Shown here: positions 1 to 10,786 of the stretch, in pieces
How the letters are laid out: each line of letters opens with the position of its first letter
Numbering within the stretch: position 1 is the first letter of the stretch
Assembly: GCA_019828545.1 (NCBI GenBank)
Contig: JACVRA010000244.1
Location: 21,893 to 85,892 of the forward strand
DNA: 64,000 nucleotides
From: Paracamarosporium sp. OC-R06-R3
Taxonomy: Eukaryota > Ascomycota > Dothideomycetes > Pleosporales > Didymosphaeriaceae
Reading direction: 5' to 3'
The notes under the pieces: generated by a model
The model's database searches: none
What the model was told of the DNA's origin: nothing
The model's input: only the letters and a program-made list of their open reading frames with translations
Made by a program: the position numbers and the translations under genes

Positions 1-239
1 AAACACAAGTCCTTATAATATATAATTTTAAGATTATATATATAAAAGGAATGGATAATCTCTAAGTTAATGCCTTAAGTAGACAACTAGACCTTTAAGA
101 GAAGACTAAGGTCTTAAGAGCAATCCTTTAATTTAATAAAGATAGGATAATTATTTATAATATACTAAAGCTAGCTACTACTATTAAAAACTAGGGTAGT
201 ACGTAGTAAGACTAAATAAAAAAGAAAACTACTATTATA

Positions 240-1740
240 AAAGAAGGCACGTTATACCTATTAATAAAAACTATATATAAGGAGGATATAATTAGAATTT
301 ATAGAAGGATATACGTTCCTTTAAAAATTTAAAGAGAGTTCGTATGGCAATTCCACGAGGCCCTAGCCCACGAATATTAAGGAATTAAAAGAATACTAGA
401 ATAATTACTATAGGATTACTATATTCTAAAAGTAAGACAAGTAGTTATAGAGGTACTATAAGACTATATAGATTATTAATAAAATAAACTAAGTAGGTAC
501 GTACTATATAAATAGCTTTAACTAGTAGAGATTTTAGATAAACTATAGAACGTTATAACTATAGATTTTATTTTAGGGTTACCAAAATCTAAGAATTTAA
601 ACAACGGAGTAGAATATAATAGTATTATACTTAATATTAATAAGGTAATAAAATATATATATTTCCTATCCTATAAAGAAAAAAGTAAAGTAGAGTACGT
701 AGTATACCAATTTACCTTAATAATAATAGTATAATATAAAGTACTTAGTAAAATTATTATTAATAAAGACGTATAATTTATATTAAAGTTCTAGCAAATA
801 GCCTTTGCCCTAATTAGTATAAAATATAGTATATCTATAGCCTATTATTTATAAATAAATAGATAAACTAAGAGGATAAACTAGATAGTATAAATATACC
901 TAAGATACTACCTTAACTACTAATAAAATAACTAGGTAGGACTACTCCTAATAGCCTAGTTAATATATAATAGTTTATAATATAGTACTATAAGAATTAC
1001 GCCGTTCTTTATAAACTATAGATTTAATCCTATTATATACTAAGTACTAAGAACTATAAGGTCTTAGAGTAGTAATAGTAAAAAATAGATAAAATAAATT
1101 ACTTAAATCTATTAATAGCTAAAACAAGACGCCTTGTTCTTATAAATAAGAATAGGGAAATATTATAACTAGAAATATAAGAAGGTACTAATCTTTAGAA
1201 AGAGAGAGAAGGTCTAGCTATTATAAAAAAATATAGCTAGTATACGCCTATTAAATAAGCTGGATTACCTTAAAATTAGACTATATAAAATTCTAGAATA
1301 AATTATACCTATTATATATAGGCTTAAGCTACTAAGTAGTATATAAATATACTTAACCTTTTATATTGCCCTACTAAAGAAGGTACTATAGGACGCTAAA
1401 CTAGTAGTCTATAAAGTAAATATATATAAAGAATAGAATAAAGAATAGAAAGTTACTTATATTATAAAATAATACTTAATAAATAGACAAAACTACTATA
1501 AGGTTAAATAAATAGGTTATAATAAGAAAGGAAACCTATAAAATAATACCTAAGAACTAAAAGAAAACCTTAATTACCTTAAGAAGTTAAAGGAGTATTG
1601 GCTAAACTAATTTCTTATAGAAAACCTAGAGATATTAGAACTAGCGCCTAATTGCCTAGTAGTATATTAAAAGGATAGGCACTATTAGGGAAGTTAGGAT
1701 AAGCTAAAAGAGGAGCTTAATTAAACTCCTCCTTATCTAG
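240..1740 (+). mobile_element. RIP-degraded Ty3/Gypsy retrotransposon pol (integrase to chromodomain)
   Basis: This is the 3' part of a Gypsy-type pol in one unbroken reading frame (codon starts divisible by 3), interrupted only by TAA/TAG codons at places where Gln or Trp is expected. In order I see an HHCC-like zinc-binding region near 345 (WQFHEALAHEY), an integrase core around 660-1040 ending in ITPFFINYRFNP at 996, an integrase C-terminal segment near 1315 (IYRLKLLSSI), and a chromodomain-like segment near 1490-1620 (YYKVK-stop-IGYNKKGNL). The Cys positions of the zinc finger read Tyr and a GAG expected near TERIN reads AAG, both transition changes. Base composition is extremely AT-rich. 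This is what repeat-induced point mutation does to a dispersed element in ascomycetes. No functional product is possible. The reverse transcriptase and gag would lie left of the window. Confidence 0.88.
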
Positions 1741-2314
1741 CTCTACCTTAAGTTAAGTATTTTAATTAAGCTCCCGCCTTTTAAAAAACTCTTTCTATTT
1801 ATAAAGATGTATAACCTTAGCTTAAGTAGCTGCTACCTTATTAGTAGTAAGATAGAGTGCTTCTTTCTAAGCCCTTTCTACCTTATTACGGGCCCGTTTA
1901 GCTTTAACTAATTTAAATTAAATTTTAACTTACAACTAATTAAGTAATTTTACTATAGATTATAAGTACCTCTACTTTAGGAGTAAGGAACTACTTACTA
2001 GCAGCCACCGTTACGCCCTTTACGTCGCAACGATGCCTAACAGAGGCCCGCACGCAGGCCTTACAAGCTAACTTCCTAAGAGTCTAGGAAGGAGCCACGA
2101 CGCAGGGGAGGTTATTTTTTATACAACGGGAACACAGCATAGTAAGGAATCCATAGGAACTAATTTTATTAATAAGAGTAAGACGTTTAGTAGTTTTATA
2201 AGAAGATATAGAGGGCTATAAATACTAAACTTATAATAGGGCCAGCCCCGCTAATATAGCCGGACCCCTACAACAGAATAACCCCTAGGCTAAGGGCTTA
2301 GAGGAGGGGGATGG
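1741..2314 (+). mobile_element. Gypsy element 3' non-coding tail ending in a polypurine tract
   Basis: After the pol frame ends there is no coding sequence. The stretch alternates between AT-rich parts and short islands of normal composition (about 1990-2115 and from about 2240). It ends in a purine run, GAGGAGGGGGATGG at 2301-2314, immediately before a TGTTACGG start typical of a fungal Gypsy LTR. That placement is what is expected of the plus-strand primer (polypurine tract) of an LTR retrotransposon. Confidence 0.6.
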
Positions 2315-2706
2315 TGTTACGGCTATACCGCAACAAGGTAACTTGGCAATAGATTTTGCCGACGTTTTTGATGAAGACGATTCCTTTGTTCAGGAATCAG
2401 GTGATCTGCTATATGGGGATGATGCTGATCAGAACATGGAAACGTGACTCTGGGTCACGTGATGACTCTGTGGCTCTGAAGGATCTGCGAACTCTGCGCA
2501 GAGCCACCGATCCCACAGAGCCTACAGAGAAATCAGTCATATATAGCCAACCCAGATAGCCAGATAAGTCTTCATCGTCAATCCAACGATAGTTACCTTA
2601 CTACCAGTTCACTGTGACGCACTGTGAAGATTACTACTGAGTCTTTGGCAACACATTCTCATAGTAGTTGATTGACGTTCAACCAATATCGGAATACTCC
2701 TGTAAC
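2315..2706 (+). repeat. Putative 3' LTR of a Gypsy element
   Basis: The segment starts TGTTACGG next to a polypurine tract and ends around CTGTAAC. That gives short imperfect inverted ends (TGTTAC/GTAAC) and a length near 390 bases. A TATA-like ATATATAGCC lies near 2540, as expected of an LTR promoter. No second LTR copy is in the window, so the right boundary is approximate. Its base composition is normal, unlike the adjoining pol. It could therefore be a younger solo LTR or the 3' LTR of a different, nested copy. Confidence 0.5.
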
Positions 2707-3083
2707 CCCTCATCTCTCAACATACCCCTTCGAGGCAAGCTCAGCATTGTGCCAAGCGAGCCCCGTTACACGCAGCGTAGGGCTGATGAGGCCCAAAAGA
2801 AACACCTTAATTAGGTGGCACGTAGGGCCCAACAACAACACCAAAAAACGCTTAAGATAGCTCTATTAGCTCGTAAGATGACTGCAACACCTCGCCAGCA
2901 GAAGAAAACGCCTATAAAGGCACCTAATCAGCCTATAGAGGTAGATGAGGTTGCATCATCAGCATCAACACCATCTACACGCAGAGGCCGATTGATCAAA
3001 ACACCAAGCAGATATCAATAATCTATATAGATAGCGATTATCGCCAGCCTCAATTGACCTCACTCCCAAGAAATCTCGTGATA
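2707..3083 (+). pseudogene. C-terminal tail of a Fot1/pogo-type transposase with 3' element end
   Basis: A reading frame from about 2710 to the stop at 3019-3021 is rich in Arg, Lys, Gln and Ala and ends STRRGRLIKTPSRYQ. It has one internal TAG (near 2812) where Gln fits. The same layout, a charged helical tail ending TRRGRSVKLPDRYR, occurs at the end of the clear pogo-type transposase at the other side of the window. The sequence AAATCTCGTGATA at 3071-3083 also recurs at that element's end and probably marks the 3' terminal inverted repeat. The DDE catalytic part is absent, apparently cut off where the LTR begins. The assignment rests on the comparison with the right-hand element. Confidence 0.6.
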
Positions 3084-3852
3084 GTAGCATGTTTTGGTGT
3101 ATCTACAGTACAAAGTTGCTGGCTGATCGAGCTTGTTGGGGTGTGGCATGAGCTGACGCGTGGCACGAGCTGCCAAGAATCGGTACCAGTGGCCCGGTCG
3201 CAGCCAGCATTCCAAGACGCTGTGCTGCTCCACCGGGGTAAGGGTTTCTTGGTCATAGCTGCAGTACTCTCGTTCTGGCGCTGCACCTGGTGCACTAACA
3301 CAGATACAGAGATTCAGTACCATAATTATAGTATGGTACTCACGCCCTACTATATGAGAAGTAAGCTGCGATACTATACTGTAGCTTGTACACTAATCTG
3401 AGATCGAGCCTATGTGAAAATATAGTTTGTATACGTAGTGTAGAGCGGTTCGTGCTGGAGGAAAGGATGATTGTCGTGACCGTGTCACTTAATAAACATT
3501 ATGCCTCTCTGCAGGTAAGATGATTGGCGATTACGCTCCCAACACTGCACTACCTTCATTAGAACGACGCCGCATACCTCAAACCGAGCCGCACGGCCAT
3601 TTTCTGGACGACAGCCCACTATCGGCTCGACAGTCCGTGCCGCTGCCGCGCCGCCGGCTGAACATATGCTCGCGGTTTTGCAAGGCTACTTACAGTTACT
3701 TCTTCACTCGACCATTCCGTCAACGACTCCTATCAACACCTCTATGACCAATCTATACAGAATTGAACCTCAATACTAGCTTATCATGCAGCCCATTAAA
3801 GTTCACATAATTCGTAAGTAAAAGCACTCATTACATCTCATCTAGAGTGCTC
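3084..3852. other. Intergenic, no gene recognised
   Basis: Short open frames exist on both strands but none shows a domain, splice pattern or coding bias I can support. An ATG at 3786 followed by GTAAGT could only join the GST frame through a 34-base intron, which is shorter than any other intron here, so it was not used. Confidence 0.6.
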
Positions 3853-4638
3853 ATGCTTTACTCCCTGCTAGCTGCCGGTCCGAATCCGTGGAAACCAGTC
3901 TTGATCCTCGAGGAACTTGGTGTTCCATACGAGCTCAACGTCTTCACTTTTGCGGTTGTCAAGGAGAAACCATTTACCGACATCAATCCCAACGGTCGTG
4001 CCCCTGGTACGTTCATCGTTCGATCAGAATCAAATGTATGTAATTAACATGCGATAGCTATCGAGGACCCGAACACCGGCCTCACTCTTTGGGAAAGCGG
4101 CGCTATCCTCCAATACATCATTGAGCAGTACGACACTGAACATCGTCTCAGCTTCCCTACGCTGAAAGAGAGGCATCTCTGCCATCAGTGGCTCGCGTTC
4201 CAGATCAGCGGGCAGGGTCCCTATTTCGGTCAAGCTGGCTGGTTCAACGTGCTACATCCAGAGAAGATTCCTTCGGCTATTGAGCGTTACAACAATGAGC
4301 TGAAACGCATCTTGGGTGTGTTAGAGGGTGTGCTCAAGGATCGACAATGGCTTGTAGGAGACAAGATAACATTTGCCGACATCGCCTTCGCTCCTTGGAA
4401 TGACAGGATTGACGCTCTGATCCTCTGTGCTCCGTCCGAGAAGTTCGATGGTTTCCCAAATGTGCAGGCCTGGCATGAGCGTGTGACAAGCCGACCTGCG
4501 TGGCAGAGAGTCATGGAGAAGCGAGCAGGGTTCATGGAGGAGCAGGGTTTACAGGCCAATGGTATGCCCAAGGGTGTCAATTCGTTCCAGGAGTATCAGG
4601 AGATGATCGAGGCTGCCGCCGCTGAAAGCAAGATATAG
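3853..4638 (+). CDS. Glutathione S-transferase (Ure2p-like)
   Basis: Cytosolic enzyme expected to conjugate glutathione to electrophiles or act as a redox partner. The 244-residue product comes from two exons. A 51-base intron (4007-4057, GTACGT...GATAG) is removed so that NGRAP continues as AIEDPNTGL. The N-terminal thioredoxin-like half holds GPNPWK near residue 9 and LWESGAI, the glutathione-site segment. The all-helical C-terminal half holds GDKITFADIAFAPW, the conserved N-capping/hydrophobic-staple region. Length is normal for fungal Ure2p-like GSTs. The start is the first ATG giving this frame; an upstream mini-exon from 3786 is possible but needs an implausibly short intron. It lies convergent to the S9 peptidase gene. 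Confidence 0.9.
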
Positions 4639-5139
4639 GTCCTGCGTCTGTAGAAAACCTAGCACCATATGCATATTTGCACATTAGACGATGAATATCA
4701 CTCTGTTAGCTGTGAGCTTGACTGGAATTAGTGTTGTGTAGTAATAACAATGATTCAGACAGTTCACTGTAGCTTGATAAGGATGACATATCCGGCAAAT
4801 AACCTGAAATTCAAGTAACCATCAACAGGCGACCAATTTTGTGATTGGTTTTCCGAGGTAGCGTCCTAACTAATTACAATGCGCAGCAAATTGCGGCCAC
4901 ACTACCTACTCCTGCGTTTGTGGCACCTTACTCTTCCAACTGCTTCATCGCGCATTCGCCCGTGATCGTCTTTCTTCTATCATCTCTGAAGCTGTAAGAC
5001 CACCTATGCTCTTGAGGATGGAACCCAATTCTGTCAATTGTTTAGTTAATCAACGAAAGCGGCCAGAAAAAGCTTCCCTAATCTTAACAAGGAATGACTT
5101 ACCCACGTTTGATATTGCGCTTTATTTCGTCAATATTAT
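4639..5139. other. Convergent intergenic region
   Basis: Lies between the 3' ends of the GST and S9 peptidase genes. I see no further gene; only short frames occur. Confidence 0.6.
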
Positions 5140-7668
5140 TCACTTTGGTGGTTCTGTTCCCTTCAATTTTCGATACAGGAAATCCCTTGTCCTTTTCAAC
5201 GCATATTGGTCGGTAGTTGCCACTCCATGCCCGCCACCTGGAATGAACAACAAGTCGTAGTCTTTACCCGCCTGATTCAGCGCGTTAACCACCTGCATTG
5301 TGCTTGCCGGATCCACATTCGTATCCAACTCTCCAACGCTAAGTAGTAGACTACCACTCAATTTATCTGCATTTGCAACATTAGAGCTTTCCTCGTAACT
5401 CTGATCCACAGGGTATCCCATCCAAGCCTCATTCCACCACAGCTTATCCATGCGGTTGTCGTGGCATCCACAGTCTGCGGCAGCAACACTGTAGAAGTCA
5501 TTGTGGAAGAGGAGAGCACCCATAGCGTTTTGGCCGCCTGCGGAGCCACCATACACGCCGACGCGGTCAATGTCCATCCAAGGGCGCGTCGAAGCTGCCG
5601 CTTTCATCCAAGCGATGCGGTCAGGGAATCCTGCGTCTTTGAGATTCTTGTGGCATACGTCGTGGAACGCTTTGGAGCGCCAGTTGGTGCCCATGCCGTC
5701 GATGAGGACGACAACAAATCCCTGGTTTGCAAGCCTGTGTGCTTCGTCATGCGACATGTACGCCTTCGGCACATAAAAGTCCTGCGGTCCAGCATAGATT
5801 TTTTCGATGACAGGATACTTAGTGCTGTTGTCCATCTCGTAGGGTCGGAAGATGAGGCCGTAGATTAGCGTAGAGTTGTCTCTTCCTGGTGCAGCAAAGC
5901 GCTCGGGAATGGGCCAGAGTACATAGTCTAAGTTGCCCGCCGAGACATCAGTAGTCATGTTCCCAGTTTCGGCGTCGCGCGTGACGGTCTTTTCAGCCAT
6001 GTCCATGCGCGACCAAGTATCTGTGAACGTTGTACGGTCATCGCTAAAATACCATGAATGTGTGCCATCGCCTTCAGTTAAGATCTTGAAACCTGAACCA
6101 TCGAAGTTCACCCGTGCCAAGTGGGCATAATACGGGTCCTGGCCCGGCACGGCGCCGAACACCTTGATCCAAATCTGCCGTTTCACTTCATCCACGTAGT
6201 CCACGGACCGCACTAACCACTCTCCTTTCGTGATCTGGTTCTTTAGCGTCCCGTTCTTCGTATCGTAGAGATAAAGGTGGTTCCAGCCATCACGTTCACT
6301 AGCCCAAATCAACTCGCTCGAGTTCGAGCTGGTGAGCTGTCGGTAATAGAGCTTATTCGAGTAGTCAATGAATGTTTTGCTTTTCTCTTCGATCACAGCT
6401 CGCACATCTCCCTGGGTATTCATGCCGACTATACGTAAGACCTGGTGGCCTCTTTGGTTGTACACGAAACGGAATTCGGTACCCTCCGCATTCCACCCAC
6501 CATCTAGTGCATAAAGCTCGTATGGATTCTCGAACAGGGCGTTGTCAGTGGGGATCTCGCGTTTGTTCGTCAGATCGAATATTCGCGGCCGGTCAATAGT
6601 CACGTTGTCGCCAGGCTTTAGGTACTGAAATTGATGTAGGCGAGGTTGGAGCTGGTCGTCAGGGCTCGACTCAACTTCGTAGACGGTGTGATCTTGTTCT
6701 CGTGTAGACTGGTAGATGACGACGAATTTGTTGTCCGGCGAAGGGTAAGTCCAGTTACTGAAAGGGCTGTCTTCTGTTCCTGTTGTAGACATTTTGATTT
6801 CCTGTCCGTTCGTATCCCGGAACCAGACATTATTGTCTCTGAAGAAAATACCCAAGTCATCGGTCGTCCCATTGCCCTGGCGCTTGATTAGGTCTCCAGA
6901 AGCCTTGCCCAGAGGTCTTGGAGTAGGAAGGCCCTTCTCAATGACAGCTGCCTTCTTCTCAGACCCAGCCGCGAAGCTCGCAATCACTTCATCATCCCTG
7001 GCTCTTGCAACTCGCCAGATATGGCCCTCATAGGTATGTTGACTTGTTGTGCGTCCGGCTTCAACATCCTGATAATGCTTCTTGTTACCGATACTATCAA
7101 TCCAATATATCGACACGCGCCACTTTGTGCGGTTCACAAATTCGATTGCCGTCTCTTTCGAGCTGTTAGTCGTGTATCGTTCCTCAGCCAAAGGCTTCAA
7201 TGTCTCCAAGGCTCCATCCTCGTGGATGTCACCCTGGATTGACGCTAAGACGCCTTCCTCAGTCCACTCCCAATTTTTCTCTCCAGCACGAAACTTCACG
7301 GTTGCGCGATCGTCACTGAGATCAATCGCTACGAACGGGAGATTTATAGCCGAAGCCTCGATCCCCTGTTGTTTGAGTGCCCGTGCCACTCCGTCGTGGT
7401 CAAAGGCAGGCTGGCGCAAGCCCTGGTCTGGGTCGATATAGACGAACTCTGACTCTTCCGGCGCATTGCTCTTCCGGAACCAGAATTTGTTACTGCCTGA
7501 AATCCAGTGAGGCCGCATTACTGTTGTATGCATATGCGCATCTTGATCTTTTAGCGCAATGTCGGTGGTGCGCTTATATGTAAAAGAATCTTGCAAAGTG
7601 GAGGCTTCAGATATGGAGGCAAAGAGCAAGGAAAGTGCAAAGTTGATGTAGCAAATGTATTGCGCCAT
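5140..7668 (-). CDS. Secreted dipeptidyl-peptidase IV-like serine peptidase (family S9)
   Basis: Single-exon gene for 842 residues. The N-terminus is hydrophobic (MAQYICYINFALSLLFASIS), reading as a signal peptide, so the enzyme is probably secreted. The first two thirds match a beta-propeller (DPPIV N-terminal) region. The last third is the alpha/beta-hydrolase peptidase domain. The catalytic Ser is in GVYGGSAGGQ (about residue 709), the Asp lies in GELDTNVDP (about 782-786), and the His is in PGGGHG (about 814). The family releases X-Pro or X-Ala dipeptides from peptide N-termini; secreted forms in fungi feed on protein substrates. Start chosen at the ATG directly before the signal peptide; no in-frame stop or intron is needed. 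Confidence 0.88.
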   Translation of the reverse strand: MAQYICYINFALSLLFASISEASTLQDSFTYKRTTDIALKDQDAHMHTTVMRPHWISGSNKFWFRKSNAPEESEFVYIDPDQGLRQPAFDHDGVARALKQQGIEASAINLPFVAIDLSDDRATVKFRAGEKNWEWTEEGVLASIQGDIHEDGALETLKPLAEERYTTNSSKETAIEFVNRTKWRVSIYWIDSIGNKKHYQDVEAGRTTSQHTYEGHIWRVARARDDEVIASFAAGSEKKAAVIEKGLPTPRPLGKASGDLIKRQGNGTTDDLGIFFRDNNVWFRDTNGQEIKMSTTGTEDSPFSNWTYPSPDNKFVVIYQSTREQDHTVYEVESSPDDQLQPRLHQFQYLKPGDNVTIDRPRIFDLTNKREIPTDNALFENPYELYALDGGWNAEGTEFRFVYNQRGHQVLRIVGMNTQGDVRAVIEEKSKTFIDYSNKLYYRQLTSSNSSELIWASERDGWNHLYLYDTKNGTLKNQITKGEWLVRSVDYVDEVKRQIWIKVFGAVPGQDPYYAHLARVNFDGSGFKILTEGDGTHSWYFSDDRTTFTDTWSRMDMAEKTVTRDAETGNMTTDVSAGNLDYVLWPIPERFAAPGRDNSTLIYGLIFRPYEMDNSTKYPVIEKIYAGPQDFYVPKAYMSHDEAHRLANQGFVVVLIDGMGTNWRSKAFHDVCHKNLKDAGFPDRIAWMKAAASTRPWMDIDRVGVYGGSAGGQNAMGALLFHNDFYSVAAADCGCHDNRMDKLWWNEAWMGYPVDQSYEESSNVANADKLSGSLLLSVGELDTNVDPASTMQVVNALNQAGKDYDLLFIPGGGHGVATTDQYALKRTRDFLYRKLKGTEPPK

Positions 7669-8579
7669 GATCAAATGTAGTTTAACGACTGTGGTTGCCT
7701 AGAATGACTGCGCTAGAGCCCTAACGAGCACTGCGTGACAATACCCAATAAACGAAGGATAGGTAAAGTCGATGCAACTGCGGACAGTGGGATCACTGGG
7801 GAATTAAATCGCAAAGCATGATGTACAGGATATTTGAGGAATGCGTCGTACTCGGTGTACTGCACTATAGTCTGAGTATCCGGCGAAGACTCCTGAATAT
7901 TGATTAGGGTCCCACCCACCTAAGGCTGTAATTGTGAATCGGCCTTGGCACCTTCTGCTCGGCCGAATTTGTTTCACCTTCCCACTTCGCACGGATCGCC
8001 TCGCTTTACTCTCTGCGCTCCGTGCATGCGCCTCTAAATTTTCCGCTAATAATAAATATTTTCACGCCTTCCTGCACTACTATGTGTATGCAAAGTAGGA
8101 TATCCTAGCAACTACCTGGCACTGATCGCTGCCATGAGGCTACCTGTGACAGGCTTAGGTTGGCCAAGACTGGCCTAGGCTAACCCAAGCTGGGCGCGTA
8201 GTCGTGATATCATCCCTTATCACTCAAGGGTCGCATGTGTATTGCTGATAGATTGAGCGGCCTATGAACATGAAAGAGGGCTTAATAGGAGTGCTTGGCT
8301 TCCTTATCAATGGATTTGGAGTATTGCAAAAGCTGCGACGGAATTCCATATTCCCCTCAATGGGCTGAATCGCTGGATAATACTGAAAAACCTGCCCGGT
8401 GTGACGGACGATCCTATTGAACAAGACGATCATCCGATCGGACTTCGCTCTAGACATGTATCCATTGTGATGTTCGAGGATTAACGCGTACGGCACATCG
8501 AAGACCCAAGGATTACCAATTTAAGAAGCCAATTGGGTTGCCCTTGATCACATGCATAACTCCTCGTGATGGCATCAAA
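7669..8579. other. Intergenic, no gene recognised
   Basis: A 90-residue open frame on the minus strand (8224-8496) has no recognisable domain. The stretch otherwise holds the 5' flank of the S9 peptidase gene. A short direct repetition of a GGCT/TGGCC-like motif occurs near 8150-8190. Confidence 0.5.
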
Positions 8580-9994
8580 TCATCCTTCCCACTGAACCAC
8601 GATGATTCCTAGGCTAGACATCGATGGTTTCTCAATGCTTAGGACTTGGAATCGACTGTCCGCTTCGGCGAACAGCGCTTTCCAGTCATTCACTTCTCTT
8701 TCCTTACCGTTCGATAAGGCTCTGACTGCAGTGTCAAAAACTCTATACATAGATGCGTTAGAATATCGAAAAGGTTCTTCAATCAGCAGCATACATTACC
8801 TTAACTTCTCATCTTGCCGAATCAATATTTCTCCGGGTTAAGGTACGATATATTCCTGCAGGACAATTTTAGCCTCCTCCTTCAACGCAGGTACCAAAGC
8901 ACGCAAGATACGGATTGCATATGCATCAGACCAATCATGCAATATCCACCGCATCAAGTACACGTCTGCGCCTTTGATGGGCTGCTCTGTGAAAAAATCA
9001 TGAGCCATGAACGTGATCCCGTCTGTCAGTTCTGCCAGTGCGTCCGATTGTGCTTTCTCAATTACTTCTGGCAGGTCCTGGACGATAACTTTGATCTGAG
9101 GGTACTTCTGGGCAATGGCGATACTATACTCGCCCTTCGAGCCACCGACATCGACGAGGGTGCCATTGCGCAGAGTGCCCCAAGGGTAGTTTTCTAGTAA
9201 CCATTTAGGAGAATAATCCAGACCCATGCTGAAGAGGGACATCGCTCTGGCAAATCGCTCCGGACGGCCCGGAAACTTTGCCATGTGCGCGAATGCCGAG
9301 TCTTTGGTGCTGTTGGCGAGACTGTAACCCTTCAGGGCAAGACGATCAGCGCATAGCTTGTGGTGTAGCACTACAAACTCACCGTCTGATTTGGCTCTCC
9401 TGAGTGAGGCCATTTTTCCATCGCGTCTGCAATCCTCAAAGTCGCGGGTATGATCTCCGTTGCAGTCACCTCGATCCATTGAACCATGAGAGAATTGGTG
9501 GCTAGCAGTTTTGACGCTGCAGTGTGAGTAACGACACCCCTTTCTTTCTCGCTAAATATGTACGCAGGCAGCGTTGAGCGCACGAGGCGTCGCACCTCAG
9601 GCTCCGTAAGTCCAGTGTTCGCTGCTAACTCATCGTAGGTTGCGTGATCGCGATCGTGTGGGAAGCTAGATGGGATGTTGAAGCGGCAGATTGTTTGGGT
9701 ATTTGCGAACTCGGTCGGCTGTGGTACGTTTAGCTTCCATGTCTCCATAGACAGTATTCAAGTTACCATTTGATTCATTAATGTGTGGAATGCGCCTCCG
9801 AGCAGCGTTGAGAGCTCTTTGCAGGCCAATAATGCGGCATCCTTGGGCGAAGCGAACGTTGGGTCTACCTGGAGATTCAAGGGGACATCCTACTCAATCG
9901 AGAGATCTGGAACACCCTGAGTCTTGAGAAAGTCCTCGATGTCCGAGACTCTTTTCGAGATGGTCTCCACCAGTTGTCGAGCGCGAGATGCCAT
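8580..9994 (-). pseudogene. S-adenosylmethionine-dependent O-methyltransferase, two premature stops
   Basis: The model has four exons with introns 9719-9766, 9330-9382 and 8743-8799, the last with a perfect CTAAC branch site. It would encode about 418 residues, normal for fungal secondary-metabolite O-methyltransferases. The N-terminal dimerisation/winged-helix half includes ATYDELAANTGLTEPEVRRL. The SAM-binding part has LVDVGGSKGEYSIAIAQKYP followed by VQDLPEVI. MRWILHDWSD is the conserved region with the catalytic-base His. The C-terminus is DWKALFAEADSRF. A TAG at 9890-9892 (about codon 35) and a TAA at 8838-8840 interrupt it. Both fit CAG/CAA (Gln) changed by C-to-T in a CpA context, the RIP-preferred site. 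Splice sites remain good, so inactivation looks recent. A functional parent would methylate a hydroxyl on a polyketide or aromatic product. Confidence 0.82.
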
Positions 9995-10786
9995 AACTAG
10001 CTTCGGCAATTGCTAGCAGTCGAACAAACAGAAAGCGCGAAAGCTTTTGTTTATTTCGAGGTCGGATTGTAATTTACAGAAGCTGACTTGTGCAACATGA
10101 CAGTGAAGCTGTACACGGAGGCGAAAATGTAGGGGCATAGCCGATACCCTGGAATACCGCTCAGCAGTTAAGTTCTGTGCCATCTTATTGCATTGGAAAG
10201 ATGGATACACGTAATAATTGAAATGCCTGCAGTCATCGTTGGCGTTTCAGCAGTCCTGTGGCACAGTCTGGCGTTCCCCATAGCCCAACAGCGTGCATGC
10301 AATTTAACCCTTCCTCAATGGCGAGAGGATTCTAGACCTGCTCCAGTGTAGATGCATACTGGCCAGATCACTGGGTTTCTGAACGCGAGTCGCCTGCGAC
10401 TTTGCCTTCGACATCAATACCGCTGCAGCTCGAATAAGCATTTGCGGATCACTGATTCTCGGACACGTGCACCTATGCTGATATTCTCGAGCCATCTCCA
10501 AAAGCAATGACTGATTCAAATTCTGTCGCCCGAGTGGCATAGTTTCTGCTGTCTACTGACAAGCCAAAGTAACCGTCTAATAACTCAGCTACGCAGTTTG
10601 CATGCAGATCATGTCAAAGTTGGTAATAAATGTGCATGAATGTCTCAAGCTTAAAAGTAAAACATGTTGAACTGAAATCCCTATTTTACTAACGCTAAAA
10701 TCCCATAGTTATCATACGGATGATTCAAGCCGACAGCGATACTCTGTCCTGGCTTATCCACTATCACACGCCATTCTCAGACTTTC
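9995..10786. other. Intergenic with an unrecognised 78-codon open frame
   Basis: A minus-strand open frame at 10304-10540 (starting MPLGRQNLNQSLLLEMAR) has two Cys close together but no family I can name. It could be debris of a cluster gene. No splice partners were found. Confidence 0.4.

Noticed and set aside
3786..3813. Upstream mini-exon for the GST gene (ATG at 3786 then GTAAGT)
   Set aside because: It would need a 34-base intron to reach the right phase, shorter than all other introns in the window. The ATG at 3853 gives a normal GST start.
9719..9766. In-frame TGA in the O-methyltransferase near codon 78
   Set aside because: It lies in a plausible 48-base intron (GTAACT...CCACAG) whose removal joins LMNQM to PTEFANTQT in phase, so it was not counted as a defect.
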